Shown here: piece after piece, positions 1 to 12,800 of the stretch | Numbering within the stretch: position 1 is the stretch's first letter | Layout of the letters: every line of letters starts with the position of its first letter | Source: Phytoseiulus persimilis | Taxonomy: Eukaryota > Arthropoda > Arachnida > Mesostigmata > Phytoseiidae | Direction: 5' to 3' | DNA: 64,000 nt | NCBI GenBank assembly: GCA_037576195.1 | Contig: CM075102.1 | Coordinates: forward strand, 26,470,745-26,534,744 | Notes under the pieces: model-generated | The model's database searches: none | What the model was told of the DNA's origin: nothing | What the model saw: the letters and a program-made list of their open reading frames with translations, nothing else | Translations under genes and position numbers: made by a program

Positions 1-2
1 CG

Positions 3-1708
3 CAAGAATCGATTTCCAACACATCATCGACCTTGGAAGAGGAACTCCACCAACCGTACGGCGGCTACGGAATGGGAGGCGGGAAGGTCTACGCGCGCAT
101 GTTCCCAGAAGTAAGTTACAGCTGACTCGGAAACTCTAAACTCGTCCCAGACAGCCGTTCTACTGCTCTCCGACGATACAATGTGCTCATATGTCTGCGT
201 CCTCCCCAGGATACCGATTCCCTGGCTGCAGCAGTTGCAGGATCCGATAAGTCCAGCGTAGACGTAAACGGACATCACCGGATTCCGCCTTTGGTGGTTG
301 AGAGTCACGTGACTCTGTGAGTGAGAGAAAAGAGCATTCCATGGAAGAATATCGCGATATCGTGCGAGTCCGCTAGCGCTTCAAGACATCAGCGAATCTT
401 TTCGGAACAAAACTTTGCTTTCGTTGCAGCGCGTCAACACCGCGTCAGGATCGCTCAGCGGCGCCGCCTCAGTCGCCGAACATTAACCTGCTTCGCGATG
501 AGATCCCCCTGCATCACATGCCACCGATGAGAGCGCAGTTCTTCCCGCCACAATGGCACACCTACCTGCAATATGCTCGGCCTTTCCCACAAGAATCCGT
601 GTCTCAATGGGGCATGTACCCGAATCAGAAAGCCTGTTAGTTCGGTCAAGTTTTGAGTTGAACGAGCTTCCTTTCAGAGTGTCAGAGAACCGCCGTGTCG
701 AATGTTATCGCGGGCGCTAACTTCTCGAAACCATTCAACAGACCGAGGATTCATCCGAGAGATCCCGCACATTCCCGAACCACCGCGACTAGTGACTGCG
801 TCGCACTCGAGGCCGACCGATAACAGCACTTCTGCTTCCGACACAACAACTTCGAGCTCTAGCGACGCTCCCGACACCGAATCCAGCACCCCGGCGCCCG
901 AAATTTTGAGCGTAGCGAAATGGAACCAAGGTACTTTCAGCCACGCCGCGGACTTGGTAGATGGACCTCAGGACAACAAACTATCTGGCGACAGTAACAA
1001 GGAAGAAGAAGTTCCGCTGTCGCTCGCCATCGTCGTCAACGAAGAGCAGAAATCGGCGTTGGATAGGAATTGGAACCGCGAGACGCCGTTCCAGACCTCG
1101 AGAGCTCGCAAAAAAGGTTACCTTCGGAAATATCGACTCGATCCATTCAATCCGGTCAATCGACTTCGGACTTGCGCCTCACAGATGGGAAGCGCTAAGT
1201 CGAACGTTTCCATATTGCAGAAATACCGGCGGTCATAACTGGCTCAAGTGTGTACCAGGACGAAGAAGATTTCGTTTGCGATACGCACACGACCGTGATT
1301 GTGACAGCGTTCATTGTGTCATTGGTCCACATCGGCCTCGCCTGCGCAGGATATTTCTTCTGGCGGTGGCACAAGAACTCATTCGAGCGGAGTAGAGCTC
1401 TGATTCAAAGTCTACGCTCACAGCCCAGCAATCCACAGATGTTCCTCGCGCCCTCACATCCCATGAACTATCAGTACCTGCAGTCCAGTGAGTTTCCGAT
1501 CTTCAAGCTCTCCATTTTACGAAGATTCTGATTTGGAATCCTCTGACACCCCATATGCGTATCGTTGTTTGATACGCCATCGTTCGTGTTTTCAGCTTCG
1601 AAAGATAACAGCGCTCGGGATCTTCACACGCCACGACCTCCGATCATATACGGAACGTCCGAAGTTTCATTCCGACAGGTTTATGGTGATTTCGAGACGC
1701 CACCCTAG
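3..1708 (+). CDS. C-terminal part of a single-pass transmembrane protein (5' end outside window)
   Basis: Spliced gene entering from the left edge. Exons read as <3-110, 210-316, 430 to about 615-635, 678-1116, 1221-1487 and 1596-1708 (TAG). Donors include gtaagt at 111, gtgagt at 317 and gtgagt at 1488; acceptors follow tccccag, gttgcag, tattgcag and gttttcag. Phases agree for exons 1-3 and 4-6. The exon 3/4 join is unresolved: the frame meets TAG at 638, so a donor before it (gtaccc at 616 or gttagt at 636) is needed, and only the weaker one keeps the frame. The protein has a long Ser/Thr/Pro-rich stalk (exon 4), a Cys, then a hydrophobic segment of about 24 residues starting TVIVTAFIVSLVHIGLACAG, a basic stop-transfer (WRWHKNSFERSR) and a tail of about 80 residues ending YGDFETPP. 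This looks like a type I surface protein. A ZP-domain protein is possible from this C-terminal layout, but no ZP module lies in the window. Family not recognised. Confidence 0.65.
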
Positions 1709-2320
1709 TGATGAGCTGAGAAAAGAAACTCAGGATGGATAACTGTACACTTTGTTTCCTGTTCGCCTGTTCGAGACTCAGAACCACTGGGGGTATCTTC
1801 AGGTTCTTGTCGATAGCAGCTCCCCAATGATCCACATGATCAGCTAGGTTAATTATAGTTAGAGCTAGGTGGAGCCTCTGTAGCGAGTCACCTGATTTGA
1901 CTAGGTCTTCGTGTTCACGATATGAATATCCTTTTGGTTCCGAAGTTTCCCTCACCGGAACGTTCGGAAAACAGACGTCTTCGTTTCTGTAACTTATTTT
2001 CAGGCTAACGAAGGTTGAGGAGTCTTTATTCTTGGTGGAACTAAGCTTGGTTGAGGGGAATTCGGGGAAAAAAAAAAGAAAAACCTGTGCAGACCTCAGC
2101 GAGCTCATGGAGTTGAGCGGAGGCCCTGAGAGATCTTATTGAATCTTTGGACAAGTTTGTTATCTATCTAACGTGAGATGTAAAAGTTTCTAGTTATGAT
2201 CTTATCAGCAACCGAACATCACATCATATTCACATACACGGCCCGCGCTTTAACAGCTGATTCGTTCGACAACAACGTTGGAAGCGGTCAGAAGTCATGG
2301 AAGTATTCATCAAAGTGTAA

Positions 2321-2326
2321 AATAAA
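2321..2326 (+). terminator. candidate poly(A) signal AATAAA for the left-edge gene
   Basis: AATAAA lies about 610 nt after the TAG at 1706-1708 and is the first canonical hexamer I saw downstream. The intervening sequence has no supported exon and would be 3' UTR. Assignment is inferred from position only. Confidence 0.3.
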
Positions 2327-2329
2327 TCG

Positions 2330-5300
2330 TGCTCCTCATCGACCGCCGCTTGGGCTTCTCTGATAGCATGTTGAGGTTCTCGAATACATGAATGATGTAT
2401 CGCTCGATATCTGTACCTTTCTCCACGGGCCAATTGGAATTTCATTCCCGCGTTGAAAGAAGGTCCGAGGCTCTCTGCAAGCTAATGAGTCTCGCGCACT
2501 ATTCAAGAGTAACTCCATGCTAGCATTCTTTGTTTACCAGTGCCGTCGTTATCTGCCCGATCCATCGAACTAAAAACTCTTTCTCCGACTCTAGAGTTTT
2601 TATCCAGGGTCCATTACAGGACTGGCTCGCGCAAAAATTCCGTACTTTGTTTTTTAGAACGCCAACCGACGGGCTTGAGAGTCATAAATTTGAATCCAAT
2701 CCAGGGCTCGCATACTCAGGAAGCACTCTGGCTCTGACCGAGCTCTGGTGAGAGCTCCGAACAATAGCGGCCGTCGACTGTACCTTGCTTTCACAAGGGA
2801 AAGTAGCGACTGTAGAATGCGCAAAGTTCGTTCAGCAGCTGGGGCAAATTGCAAATGATGCGCAGTTCAAGAACAGTGGCTGACGTCTTCTGCGACTCCG
2901 TGTGGTCACAATAGTTCGAGTCGATGAACGGTTAACCAGATGGACGGGCGAAAACTTCGATAGTGCCGCGAAGATTAGGAAGAGGATGAGCCCTGATGCG
3001 CAAGTAGAAGACAGCTACCAAGAGTGGCTGCACAAAAAGCACATCCACAGACAATGTACGCGCGGATTGCTGAGCGACTGGTTGACGCGAGGCGCCCTGA
3101 CATGGCGATATCGAATTTCTCATAAAACTCTTTCGTTTCGTGAATAGTGGGTCCGGTGGCAGCCATGCGCTCCTCTGCGCATTGTTGGCTAGCCTTTAGG
3201 CTATCCAGAGTTCTCCGGGTGCGCGTTCGTACGCCCGCGGAAGGCCCACGCCATTCAAGTAAATCAGTGCCGAAATACAATCTCGAGCATTCATGTTCGT
3301 CCAATGCTGTTCGTTTCATGGGCATGGAAACCGTTCACGAAGGAATCCCGCTCGCCGGCTACGTGGGGAAGCATGTCTCGCCTTCCACAGGAGTTATTTG
3401 ACAATTGTTTGGAAAATGGAATCCCGACGGGGCGGAGCGTCTGCCGTTCGATCGCATTCCGAGGTGCCCCCGAAACGATTGGTCGTGTGCATCGGTTTAT
3501 TGTTTCGTGGAATGTTCCACCTTGCTTCTTTCGACGGGTACACGAAACCAATATCCAGCCCAGCTCAGTCGTATGTCATTGATTCTCAGAGCTGAAGCCG
3601 CGAATCACGGGAGGGCACCCATAAGAACGTCCACGGCTCGTTTTCCATACCTCCGTTTTGTTATTGTCAGCGAGATGTACATGTAAACAAGTGGACGACC
3701 ATTCTCTATAGATGTATACCCCTCGTTATGGATTCAAGGTGATGTAGCCGCCAAACGCTGTAGCTACTGAATGACAGCGTTCGCCTCCCAACGAGTCTCT
3801 TCGGAGAAATGCTGATCTCATGCGAGTGTGTCTTTAGGTTCGATATATGTAGATCACCGTCCGGACGAGACCCTTCGAGGTGACTTCAGAGTTTCCGAAC
3901 AGTTGATTTGATTCCGTGAGAGCCTAATTCCCCGCGGCGGTAGCCGACACAGCTTCAGAGAGGGGGGTCGCTGCAGTGTATGGGTTGTGGCAGCTACTGT
4001 GCAGCCGAAAAAAGAAAAGCAGTGGAAACTGACACTCTCGGTGTTTTTGTGTGGGAGTTCGTTCAGCCGACCCAATTTGGAATTCATGAGCGTATATTGG
4101 AAAAGGATAACAGCTCTGGGCTGTGGACAGCAATTGCAGATCTGACTCGCGACGCGGAGAGGCCATCGCCCGATGAAAATGCTCCTGCAGCCATGAAAAT
4201 ACTTTCAACATTGCCTCGAGCGATGGTCAAATGCCGAGAGCCTGGAATCGCTGATCACCGGCCAAGTGATCAGAGATCGTTCGAGCTCGTTTGCGGAAAG
4301 CCCAAGCGGAGCTTTCCTTGATCGAAGTGAGACGGGCGATCGAGGAGAAAGAAGAAGCTTCATCCGGGAGCTGCACAAGGTTGCTTGTTTCGCTGGTCCA
4401 ACTTCCGACGGCCTTGGCGTTGTGAACTCCGCATGTTCGTGTTTACCCTGAATGCAAGCGGGTTATTCGAGATTTTCAAAGGGCCCCGTCGGCTGATCCT
4501 GATCGATGACTCTGTGCGGAGCTGACTGAGAGGACGGTGCCTCAAAAACAAGGAAGAGACCGATACCAAGAGTTCCGCAAACACGCGACGAAAATCTCGA
4601 CTTTTGGACACATCGTCAGATTTCGGCAAGTTCCTCTGTCTGCGAGTCCTCTGTCGTCGCTTTGTCTTTAGGCCTCGAATCGCTGATCGTGCGCTCGCTC
4701 GCTCCTCGCCGACGATGTACTACCCGTCCAGCCAATGAACCAGCCGACGGGAAGGAGCGAAAAACCTCGCGCCTCTGAAGTGTCGAATACATCTTGGATA
4801 TCTAGAACGCCATCTCCCCATCTGGGTAGGTGGGCCATACGCCGGATTCCGAACGCCTTACTCTCTCCGTGACTTGGCTTAGGGATTACGATGACCCCAG
4901 ATCGTTAGATGTCACACACGATAAGCGGGCCGTCGGATTTTCGCAAACTACAATGTCATCGATTGATTTTTGAACAGAGATAGGCTGTTCGAACTTTCCT
5001 CTCAGAGGACTTCCCTCTGCGGCTTTCCGATCCAAATCGGTCGAGCGCTTCGAGGAGGAACAGGGTCTGAAAATGTCGGTTTCGCAATTCGATTCAACCG
5101 AATATCCGAAGTCAACTCCGACCTCACTGTAGACCGGCGGAGGTCGACTGAGGGTTGGAACGATCCCTACGAGTTCTTCTTCTGGCAGAATGACTGGCGG
5201 CACTGTTGTATGCAAACACTGCTTTGTGTGGCAGTCAAATCGAGCCCCGAACAGTAGCTTGCGATGGCTGCGGTTTCTCCTTTTCGGCTTTTGTGGTCTT

Positions 5301-6010
5301 CATCTACGCGGCAAGGGTCACCTAAACTAGGGCGTGAATGTCCACCGCCGCCTAATTTATGACTTTCTCAAGAATAAAACCAACCATCTATTTCTCGAAA
5401 TAGCTTAAGTGGACCGTAAAGCCGAAAAGGAGGCTGGTTTTCGGTAATGGAGTCGTTCATTGTCACTCTCTGGATTTGATTGTATCGTTATAAACATCCA
5501 CTGCCGTCGAGCGACACTAAGCCCTCGTTTTACACACGAGCTCTCACCGAATACTGCGAAGTTTTGTGACGATTTCGATTTTGGTGCTCGCGGATTCGAA
5601 TATTTGGCCGCCTTCAGCTGGAAGAAAGTCGGCTCATGATGCCCTGAGAAGAGCCTAAATTCCCGGAAAATTTGCCCTCCGCACCTTGGGTAGGGATCAT
5701 TCGGAGTGATCTCTCTCCAAAACTCTCTTCAGATGAATCTTCGCTGACGAGATAGGGCACGTTGATGAGTGACCTCGAACAGCTCGGGCGAATTCGAGAG
5801 GAGACGGGATCAAATGATCTAAAGGCACTCCATAATGAGCTGATTGACCCGGAATTTGAGCTCCGGAAGTCTGGTGGTTGTCCGAGCAGAATGTTCCTCT
5901 CTACGGCGATCGATAGCCCTAGGATGCCATGGAACTGTTAGATGTCATTGGGGCACCGTGACTCGGAGGCAGAGCCTCTGAACCTCCTCTCTTTTCATCC
6001 TCTCCTCCAG
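2330..6010. other. intergenic stretch, no supported gene
   Basis: Open frames here are short and show no recognised domain. A 113-aa frame at 3979-4321 (+) starting MGCGSYC and a 95-aa frame at 4970-5257 have no family signature or splice support. The part nearest 6 kb may hold regulatory DNA or a 5' UTR exon for the neurogenin gene, but no specific element could be identified. Confidence 0.5.
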
Positions 6011-6093
6011 GGGTTGGAGTCCCAGAGCGCATAAATTGCACTCTCTCGAAGCTGGTGGTTAGATTTTGTGCGACACTCTCTCGTGAACGAATC

Positions 6094-6780
6094 ATGCTCC
6101 TCTGTGTCGAAGCCCAACACGGTCCGTTGGCCCCCGTGAAGATGGTGCCAATCCAGGAAACGAGGAAAAGGTTCAACCGATCTCCAGAAGGCGAAGTCGG
6201 AGGTCAGCAGAAAGTCAAGAAATGCCGTCGACTCCGGGCCAACGATCGTGAGCGGAACCGCATGCATAACCTGAACGATGCGTTGGATCGCTTACGCACT
6301 GTGCTTCCTGTCTGCCTACCAGCAGCTGATGGCGGCGCGCCGGCCGAGCCAGAGCGCGACGCTGAAGACCCCCTGAAGCTGACCAAGATCGAAACACTGC
6401 GATTTGCTCACAACTACATCTATGCTTTGTCAGAAACCTTGAAGATGCTTGATGGTCAGAGCTCACCAGACACCGGAATCAACCCGCTGCTCGCGGCTGT
6501 TGCTCTTCAAGGATCCCAGACGAAAACCTGTACCTCACAGCTCAAACAAACAATTCGTCGACATATTTCCGGCACAACCGCCCACTGCTCGACCTCCCGA
6601 ATCCCGTCGTCCAACGGAACCAGTTCGAGCGGCTATCATGGTACCGGTTCACAATCTGAGACATCGTATCCTGACATCACTTCGTTTTGTTCATCCAACC
6701 CCTCATCACCTACCAGCGAGAGCTGTCACAGTCAGCACATCAGTTCTCCTGAATGTTATTTCGACAACAATTTCTACTGA
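6094..6780 (+). CDS. neurog: neurogenin-family bHLH transcription factor
   Basis: A single coding exon of 228 aa. The start is the first ATG of the frame (6094); the frame opens further upstream only through non-ATG codons. Residues about 45-117 form a bHLH domain. The basic region contains [17 protein letters not shown], with the E-R-x-R E-box-contacting core, and helix 2 contains [19 protein letters not shown], the neurogenin/Atonal-group signature (Drosophila tap is the fly member). Family members bind E-boxes as heterodimers with E proteins (Daughterless) and specify neural precursors in the nucleus. The C-terminal half is Ser/Thr-rich and ends ECYFDNNFY, as expected for an activation region. 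Odd feature: the loop between the helices carries about 15 extra residues rich in Ala, Pro and acidic residues. An acceptor-like tctcctccag at 6001-6010 allows an upstream non-coding exon. NeuroD is the main alternative; the [14 protein letters not shown] core favours neurogenin. Confidence 0.92.
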   Translation: MLLCVEAQHGPLAPVKMVPIQETRKRFNRSPEGEVGGQQKVKKCRRLRANDRERNRMHNLNDALDRLRTVLPVCLPAADGGAPAEPERDAEDPLKLTKIETLRFAHNYIYALSETLKMLDGQSSPDTGINPLLAAVALQGSQTKTCTSQLKQTIRRHISGTTAHCSTSRIPSSNGTSSSGYHGTGSQSETSYPDITSFCSSNPSSPTSESCHSQHISSPECYFDNNFY

Positions 6781-6880
6781 TACAGCGAGCCGAGAAACTG
6801 TTTGCCTCATAATTATTGAGTGATAGACTCACAAATAGATAGCAACTTTATAAGCGTTCGGTGAACTCTGAAGGAGCATC

Positions 6881-6886
6881 AATAAA
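6881..6886 (+). terminator. poly(A) signal AATAAA of the neurogenin gene
   Basis: Canonical AATAAA about 100 nt after the TGA at 6778-6780, giving a short 3' UTR. Confidence 0.65.
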
Positions 6887-6899
6887 ATGTCTTCGTTTC

Positions 6900-9800
6900 G
6901 TTACATATATGCGGTTATTCTCATTTCTCTGGTGTACGAGTTTCCATGAGCATTCCGAATGCCTGAGTCGAGTACTCGGTAAAGTAAGGAAGTCTGCCGA
7001 AGGTATGATTTGCACCGGTGGCCTCATCTTGAGAGATGAAGTTCCTACGAGAGGCGGACCGCCGAGATCGCTCAGTGCTGAATGGGCGGCCCGACGAATG
7101 TCCATCGAGACACCCTTCCCAACCTTCCTACCATCGTGAACGTCCGCAAGAGACGTACAATTCTGTTTTCTCCTATTTTTTTTTCTCTCAACATCGAGAT
7201 GCTCAGAAGCAATGAGAAGCTTGACTCTTGATCGCTCTCCGCCTCGATAAGAACGTCATTGCAATCTGAAAAAAAAAGATCAGCCGGAAGAGCTTGAGGT
7301 TGGGTGATGCTAGCAGTCGGTTCCAGCCAAGGACGGATAGCGAGCAAATGTGGAGGAGCGGGATGCGATGAATAACGCCTCCCAATCGTGAAAATCGACG
7401 CTCTTCTCCAAGTCTCTCCAGAGTCAGTGAGCAAGTGTCGCTCTGGCTTTCATCTGGGTATCGGAAGAATATCTACACTTCTTTGCGGAGATACAGAAAC
7501 GGATCGTTGTCTCGGGCGCAACGCTCTTTCCATTCCGGAACCGGCCCCAGATCAGAACTTCTATTCCTTCCAATTTACGATTGTTCCAAAAAGCATCTAC
7601 AAGTCAGAATAGATCGACGACTACTCTAAAGGATTCAAAGAACCCGATTCGGGGGCGCCGTACCTCAACGCGACAGGCGCGTCGGACCATCACGATGGAA
7701 AAAAAGTTCTCAAGAATCTGAGCTCTCTCGAGAAGGTGAAGCCTCAGGCATCAGGAAGGACAAGAGAAGGAACAGGTCAGAGTGACCTTCCTATACAAAC
7801 CCGTATTCGTACGCAGCTATCGGCTGAAGACCTGTTTCCCGTGATCAAGTACCTGGTTACGTGCAAGGATTCGGGACAGACGAAATCGGAAATGCATCAA
7901 TGATGTCCGAGGCTTCGGAATCGTAGCTGTCCCGATCCCAGACCGCCGCGGGATGAACGAACAACCATGCAGCCAAATCCCGTCAGGCAGTTTGTGGGCG
8001 GGATGTTTTGATGTGATTATACAAGAGTACACAACAGTCAGCGCCGCGCTGACAATAGCAGTCTCTGCTGTGTGAATAGAGTGACATGACTCAGATTAAG
8101 GTATGTAGCTCCGAATCTTGCAGCAACAAAACGTCTTAAGGAGATTACATCGTCTGTTTGCAAAAATCGACTTTGCCCCCGACCTTCTTTTACGACAGGA
8201 TCGAAGCTTCGTCTGGATACTGTTCGTTGGCGAACACCACTGGGAACAACCCTTTCTAACGGGCTCGGTTCGGACTCTCTCGGTTCGCGAAATTAGCTCG
8301 CCATCAAGCTACGCAGATCGCAGTTCGAGCAAAGATGACTTTCACGCACAGAGTAGCTCCAAGCCCCGAGAGTCGCTGAATGGGGAAGTCTGTTCGACCT
8401 GCGCAGCACTGATTCCTTGGTCTCTCACATGGCGACACCTATTGCAAGGTAGCATCGCTCGAGTGATTTTGTGCCGGACATGAGGGCCTTGTTTGTGGGA
8501 TGTCAGACTGACCGGGCGACGAGACGAGACGCTTGCTTCGTCAAGTCAGAGAGATGGCCTCGTCTTCCTTCAGATGATGGAGGACAGGCGGGCTTGGCGA
8601 GATATCAACAATGGTTTTTTCGATGCTTCTGAAAGCTGAGGTCGCCCATCGCTCGACACCCAGCGCTCCTCGTAACTGCCACAAAACATGGCGACAAATC
8701 CTAACGATGAAGCATGCTCCTTGTACGCGGCCGCGGAACCTAAATGAGTTGGGAAATGAAACTCTCCGATTACACATCGCGCGGGATCAAAGCACGCCCA
8801 CGAGACCCGAACGTTCACATTTCCGAACTCACAAATGAAAGCACGATATTCTGAGCTCCATGGTCTCCGCGATCTCTACAGTTCCACCTCATCGCCATTT
8901 TCGCAACCGAATTTCAAAATTCGTCCACGTCCGCCGAAGTGACAGAAGGACACCATATGGAGCACGGCGCACGTTGACGATCATTTGGGCGTCAAAGGAA
9001 ACTCTAGGACGAGAGTTGACGGATTGCCTCTCGCTGTCCTTGAGGCCTCCGTCGTTATCTGGGTCATTCAAGTGGCGGAAGTCAACCGCTACTAGCAAAC
9101 AAGTTGCAACTTCCCGCAAAGCTAGCAGAAGTGAAACAAACAATAAGCTACAGGGGGTTTCATCGACGTCTCGCACTCCGACGACATTCCCGGCTCCTCC
9201 ATCCAGCTCAGCGAATAGCGAGGAATCACGCCTCATTCTAGTCCGTGGAGAAGCGCGGACCCAGCGCCGAAAAACATGCGCGAGACGGGGATTCGGAACT
9301 GTTCTTTATTACATGACGGTATGTCTCCGGATCCAGGGCTGGAATGGAACAATGTGGACATGCGTGCGCTCGTCTCTCAGAGAATTTCCTTGACTTGTTT
9401 GGCGCTAGCATCTCACCAATCCTCGACATCGATCTGATGAACTCGCTAATGAAGTCCACAGAAGTCCATTGTGAACGGAAGCCGGCACCGTCCATAGTTC
9501 TGCGAAATCACACCCGTTGCCCTGAAGGCGATTTGTGTGGTTACAAGTCGAAGCATGGCTTATCGATCACCCTCTTCTCTGTTCTCATTCGCTGCTGCAA
9601 GTCACGAGAGCGCAATGTGAGAACACCTCAATCTGTTGTAGATTCGTATCAACATCTGCCGACGTGGCCATGGCTACAAAAGAAATCCACTGTTGATTCT
9701 CCATAGCTCCATGTTCCCATATCTATGTTCGATCGTCTCCCAATGATCTCTGATGTCTCAGAGTTCTGCGGAAAAATAGATACCTTTGCACACGTTACAT

Positions 9801-12800
9801 CGGTGTCTTGAAATCCCTTGATGGAAATGTGATTTACAGGTCATTGTGGAGGGAAACACACCACTGAATTCATCCGATTTTCGACGAATCTCAAGCCGAG
9901 TGGTGTCGGTTCCACGGCGTGCGGCATCAAAGGTGGCAGATGAATCTTGTCGGAAGACGAACGCGTCACTCAACCAGATTCTACTCGATCCCATGGCCGT
10001 CGAGCATTTATTTATCCAGACGTTCGTTCGCACACCCGAGTAGGTGTCGTGTCGGGAACAGGATTGGCCGCGTGCGGCTACAACTCTGCCTCGGAAGGGT
10101 CTTTCTTCTGATGTTCCACCCGCAGCTTTCCGGTCGGTTGGTTCTATCCCGAGCGACACCTGACCCCCGCCAACGCGAAACCAGCTCGTGATTTCAATTC
10201 GTTAATGCACTCGCTACCACCCCATATCCCCCTCTCGTTGAATGAAAGGAATTGATTGATAAGTCTATTAGTCATCCAATGTCTCTACACTGTGAGCTTC
10301 CTCACACATGCATCCACGAATTGTTCCAGAATGAAGTCATGATCCCGACGATTCTCCGACTTCAGATCTGGACGCCGACTCGGATAGACAAATAGTTTCG
10401 TCAGGTTCTCGTCCCGTACCTCTCTCGGGACCACGGATGAACCGCTCGGCAGGGACCAGATCTGAAGCAAAGAGGTACTTGGTAATTTCTGCGTGTACTC
10501 CACAGAAGCATCCTTGGGAGCGTTGTGACGAATTTATGCAAATTTCGAGAACCTCTCGGTAGCGAGAGAGTTCGTTTCAGAGCGCCTCAGACTGCATTCG
10601 ATCGAAAAATCAACTCGTTGATTCCAACTGAACTACGCATAAATTTCGATCTATGTCCTGCGGCATGAGACGTGGCCTCCCATTTGGATCTCGACTGCCG
10701 ATTGCCCTCGTGGAGAGAAAATCCATATTTCGAGCTTTGAGCTGATCCGAAGGAGGAAGGACAAGCGTAAAATTTGAGCTTGCTTCACTCTTCCGTTCGC
10801 ACGGGATGTCCAGGCCCATCTCCCGAAATCTATCGAAACTGAATCGACTCGTTGACCCGAGCGAGTGTGGACTGCCATCGTGGAAAACGGGGGATTCCAA
10901 ACTCTAGCTTGATTGGCTTGACGTACGGAGCGAGCTTTGGTAGCAAGGGTTGAATCGAGAACACGAAATGGACTTGGTCGTTCTCGGAACTTTCTGGGTG
11001 ATCCCGGATAGCTTAAGTCACCTGATTCACGACCACGCAGGCCGTTCTCCGAAGTCTAGCGGTAGCCGACTAGCTTAGCTAGCTGGCTGGCTAGTTAGGT
11101 AGGCGAGTAGGCGAACGAGCGGCGAATATGTTATGGGACGCCGAGGTGTGATGATTGATGATCCTCGTTTGCTCAGCCAGAACAAATATTTGATTTCGTC
11201 GTTTGAGGTCCCGGACGGAATCACACGCATTACGTTTCCCCGCGGGTCGCCGAACAGTCCAAGGCGATATCTCTTGACGTTTAACAACATCTTTATGGAA
11301 TGCCATCCCGTCGCTCGATCGGCGAAAACGTCGCAGTTCTCACATGAGAACTAGACCTGACATACGCTTCGAAGCTCGAGCGCCGATGAAATCCGGCTGC
11401 TCGGAGCTCAGAACACAAGCGACACAGAACAGGGTGCTCGAACGGAGTTGGCATTGAGGAGATCCGATGGTCAGCGAAAGTGTTCAACAAGAAGGCTTCA
11501 GATGGACGGGGACTCTTCGCCACCAAACAAGGAGATTAAGCTCCCTCCAAGCCCGCTACTTTGTAGCTGATTTCACGCTCGGAATCAGAGAGCAGCACCC
11601 AGTCGTAGTAGCACCCAGTCGAGTATCGCGCGATCGAGGATTCCGAGCCGCCGCCGGCGCACCAGCCGCCGAGATCGTCATCGAACCCCTGTCCGCAGCG
11701 CACCTTGAGCATCCGCACAAGAGGGTACTCCAAACCCTGTTCCCAGTCACTGAAAATTCTCAAGATCTCTCCGAGAGAGAAGAAAAAAATACTTTTGGTG
11801 CGTTGTTCGCTCAAGTAGACCCGACTCCGACGTCGTTTGACCGCGCATACGACCGCCTGATCGACCGTCCGGTACGATACAGTTCCTGATGCCGCTCTAA
11901 TAAATTGTGTGTATCCTACCTGTGTCGTATGTGCGTGTGTATGCCGAGGCTTCCGCTGTTTGTTGGGTCCACAGACGAACGCCTGACCGCTAATCCAGAC
12001 GAATTGGTCTGGAGACGAAATTGGATTTCATCGTCGCGAGAGCACGATGTTCCTACAAGCTTCTTTCATATCCAGTACATGCCGCCATGCTTCTTATGTT
12101 TCCGCGATTTAAATTCCCTCCGAGGGGATCGGACCGCCGCGCTTGAATCCGCCTGAAAACAGCCCCCGACGATCTCGGTGGGACCTCACGCCTCGCACCA
12201 CTTCCGCAGCGCCCGAAAACTTCCCCCGTGAGCAGCCGAGAAACGTCAAAGGTTTTCGTGGCCGCTCGCGAGAGACGTGGAATAACATGACGCTGCATCA
12301 GCGATCGTTTCCGTTTTTCAGACGATCGTTATCTCCGATGCCGTTGACATCTCGGGCTCGAACGGAGAGCGATCTTCCCACGAAGCTCTCGCTGTCTCCG
12401 GGCGGCCTTGAAATCGAAGATGCTCCGATTGAGAAGTGCGGATCGGGAGAGATCTCAGTTGCACGAAACATTTTTTGATCCAAGCAAAACAGGAAGGAGG
12501 CAGTTTTTCGTCGCAGGCAAGCACGACATGTTTCATCTTCTTCGCTCATAAAAAAGAATATCGAACCAGCGTTCAGCGGCTCGAACGACTGCGTGCCATT
12601 AGAGAGGCGTTTCCGAACTCGCGTCGCTTCAACCCTTCGGGAGCGTCTAGTCGGCTGCGTTCCCGACGCGGATTCATAACCTGTCCTCATGAGGAAACCG
12701 GACATCGAAACGTAATTGCTTCCGAAAGACGACGACACCCTATCCGCCCGGGAGGGAACAGCGAAACCTGCACTCGATGTCTACGCTGGTTGTCAGGGCC

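Noticed and set aside
3979..4321. 114-aa plus-strand frame starting MGCGSYC
   Set aside because: Plausible composition and start, but no homology signal, no splice or poly(A) support and only chance-level length.
11467..11889. 140-aa plus-strand frame followed by AATAAA at 11899
   Set aside because: The hexamer 10 nt after the stop is suggestive, but the protein has no recognisable feature and the length is within chance for CpG-rich DNA.
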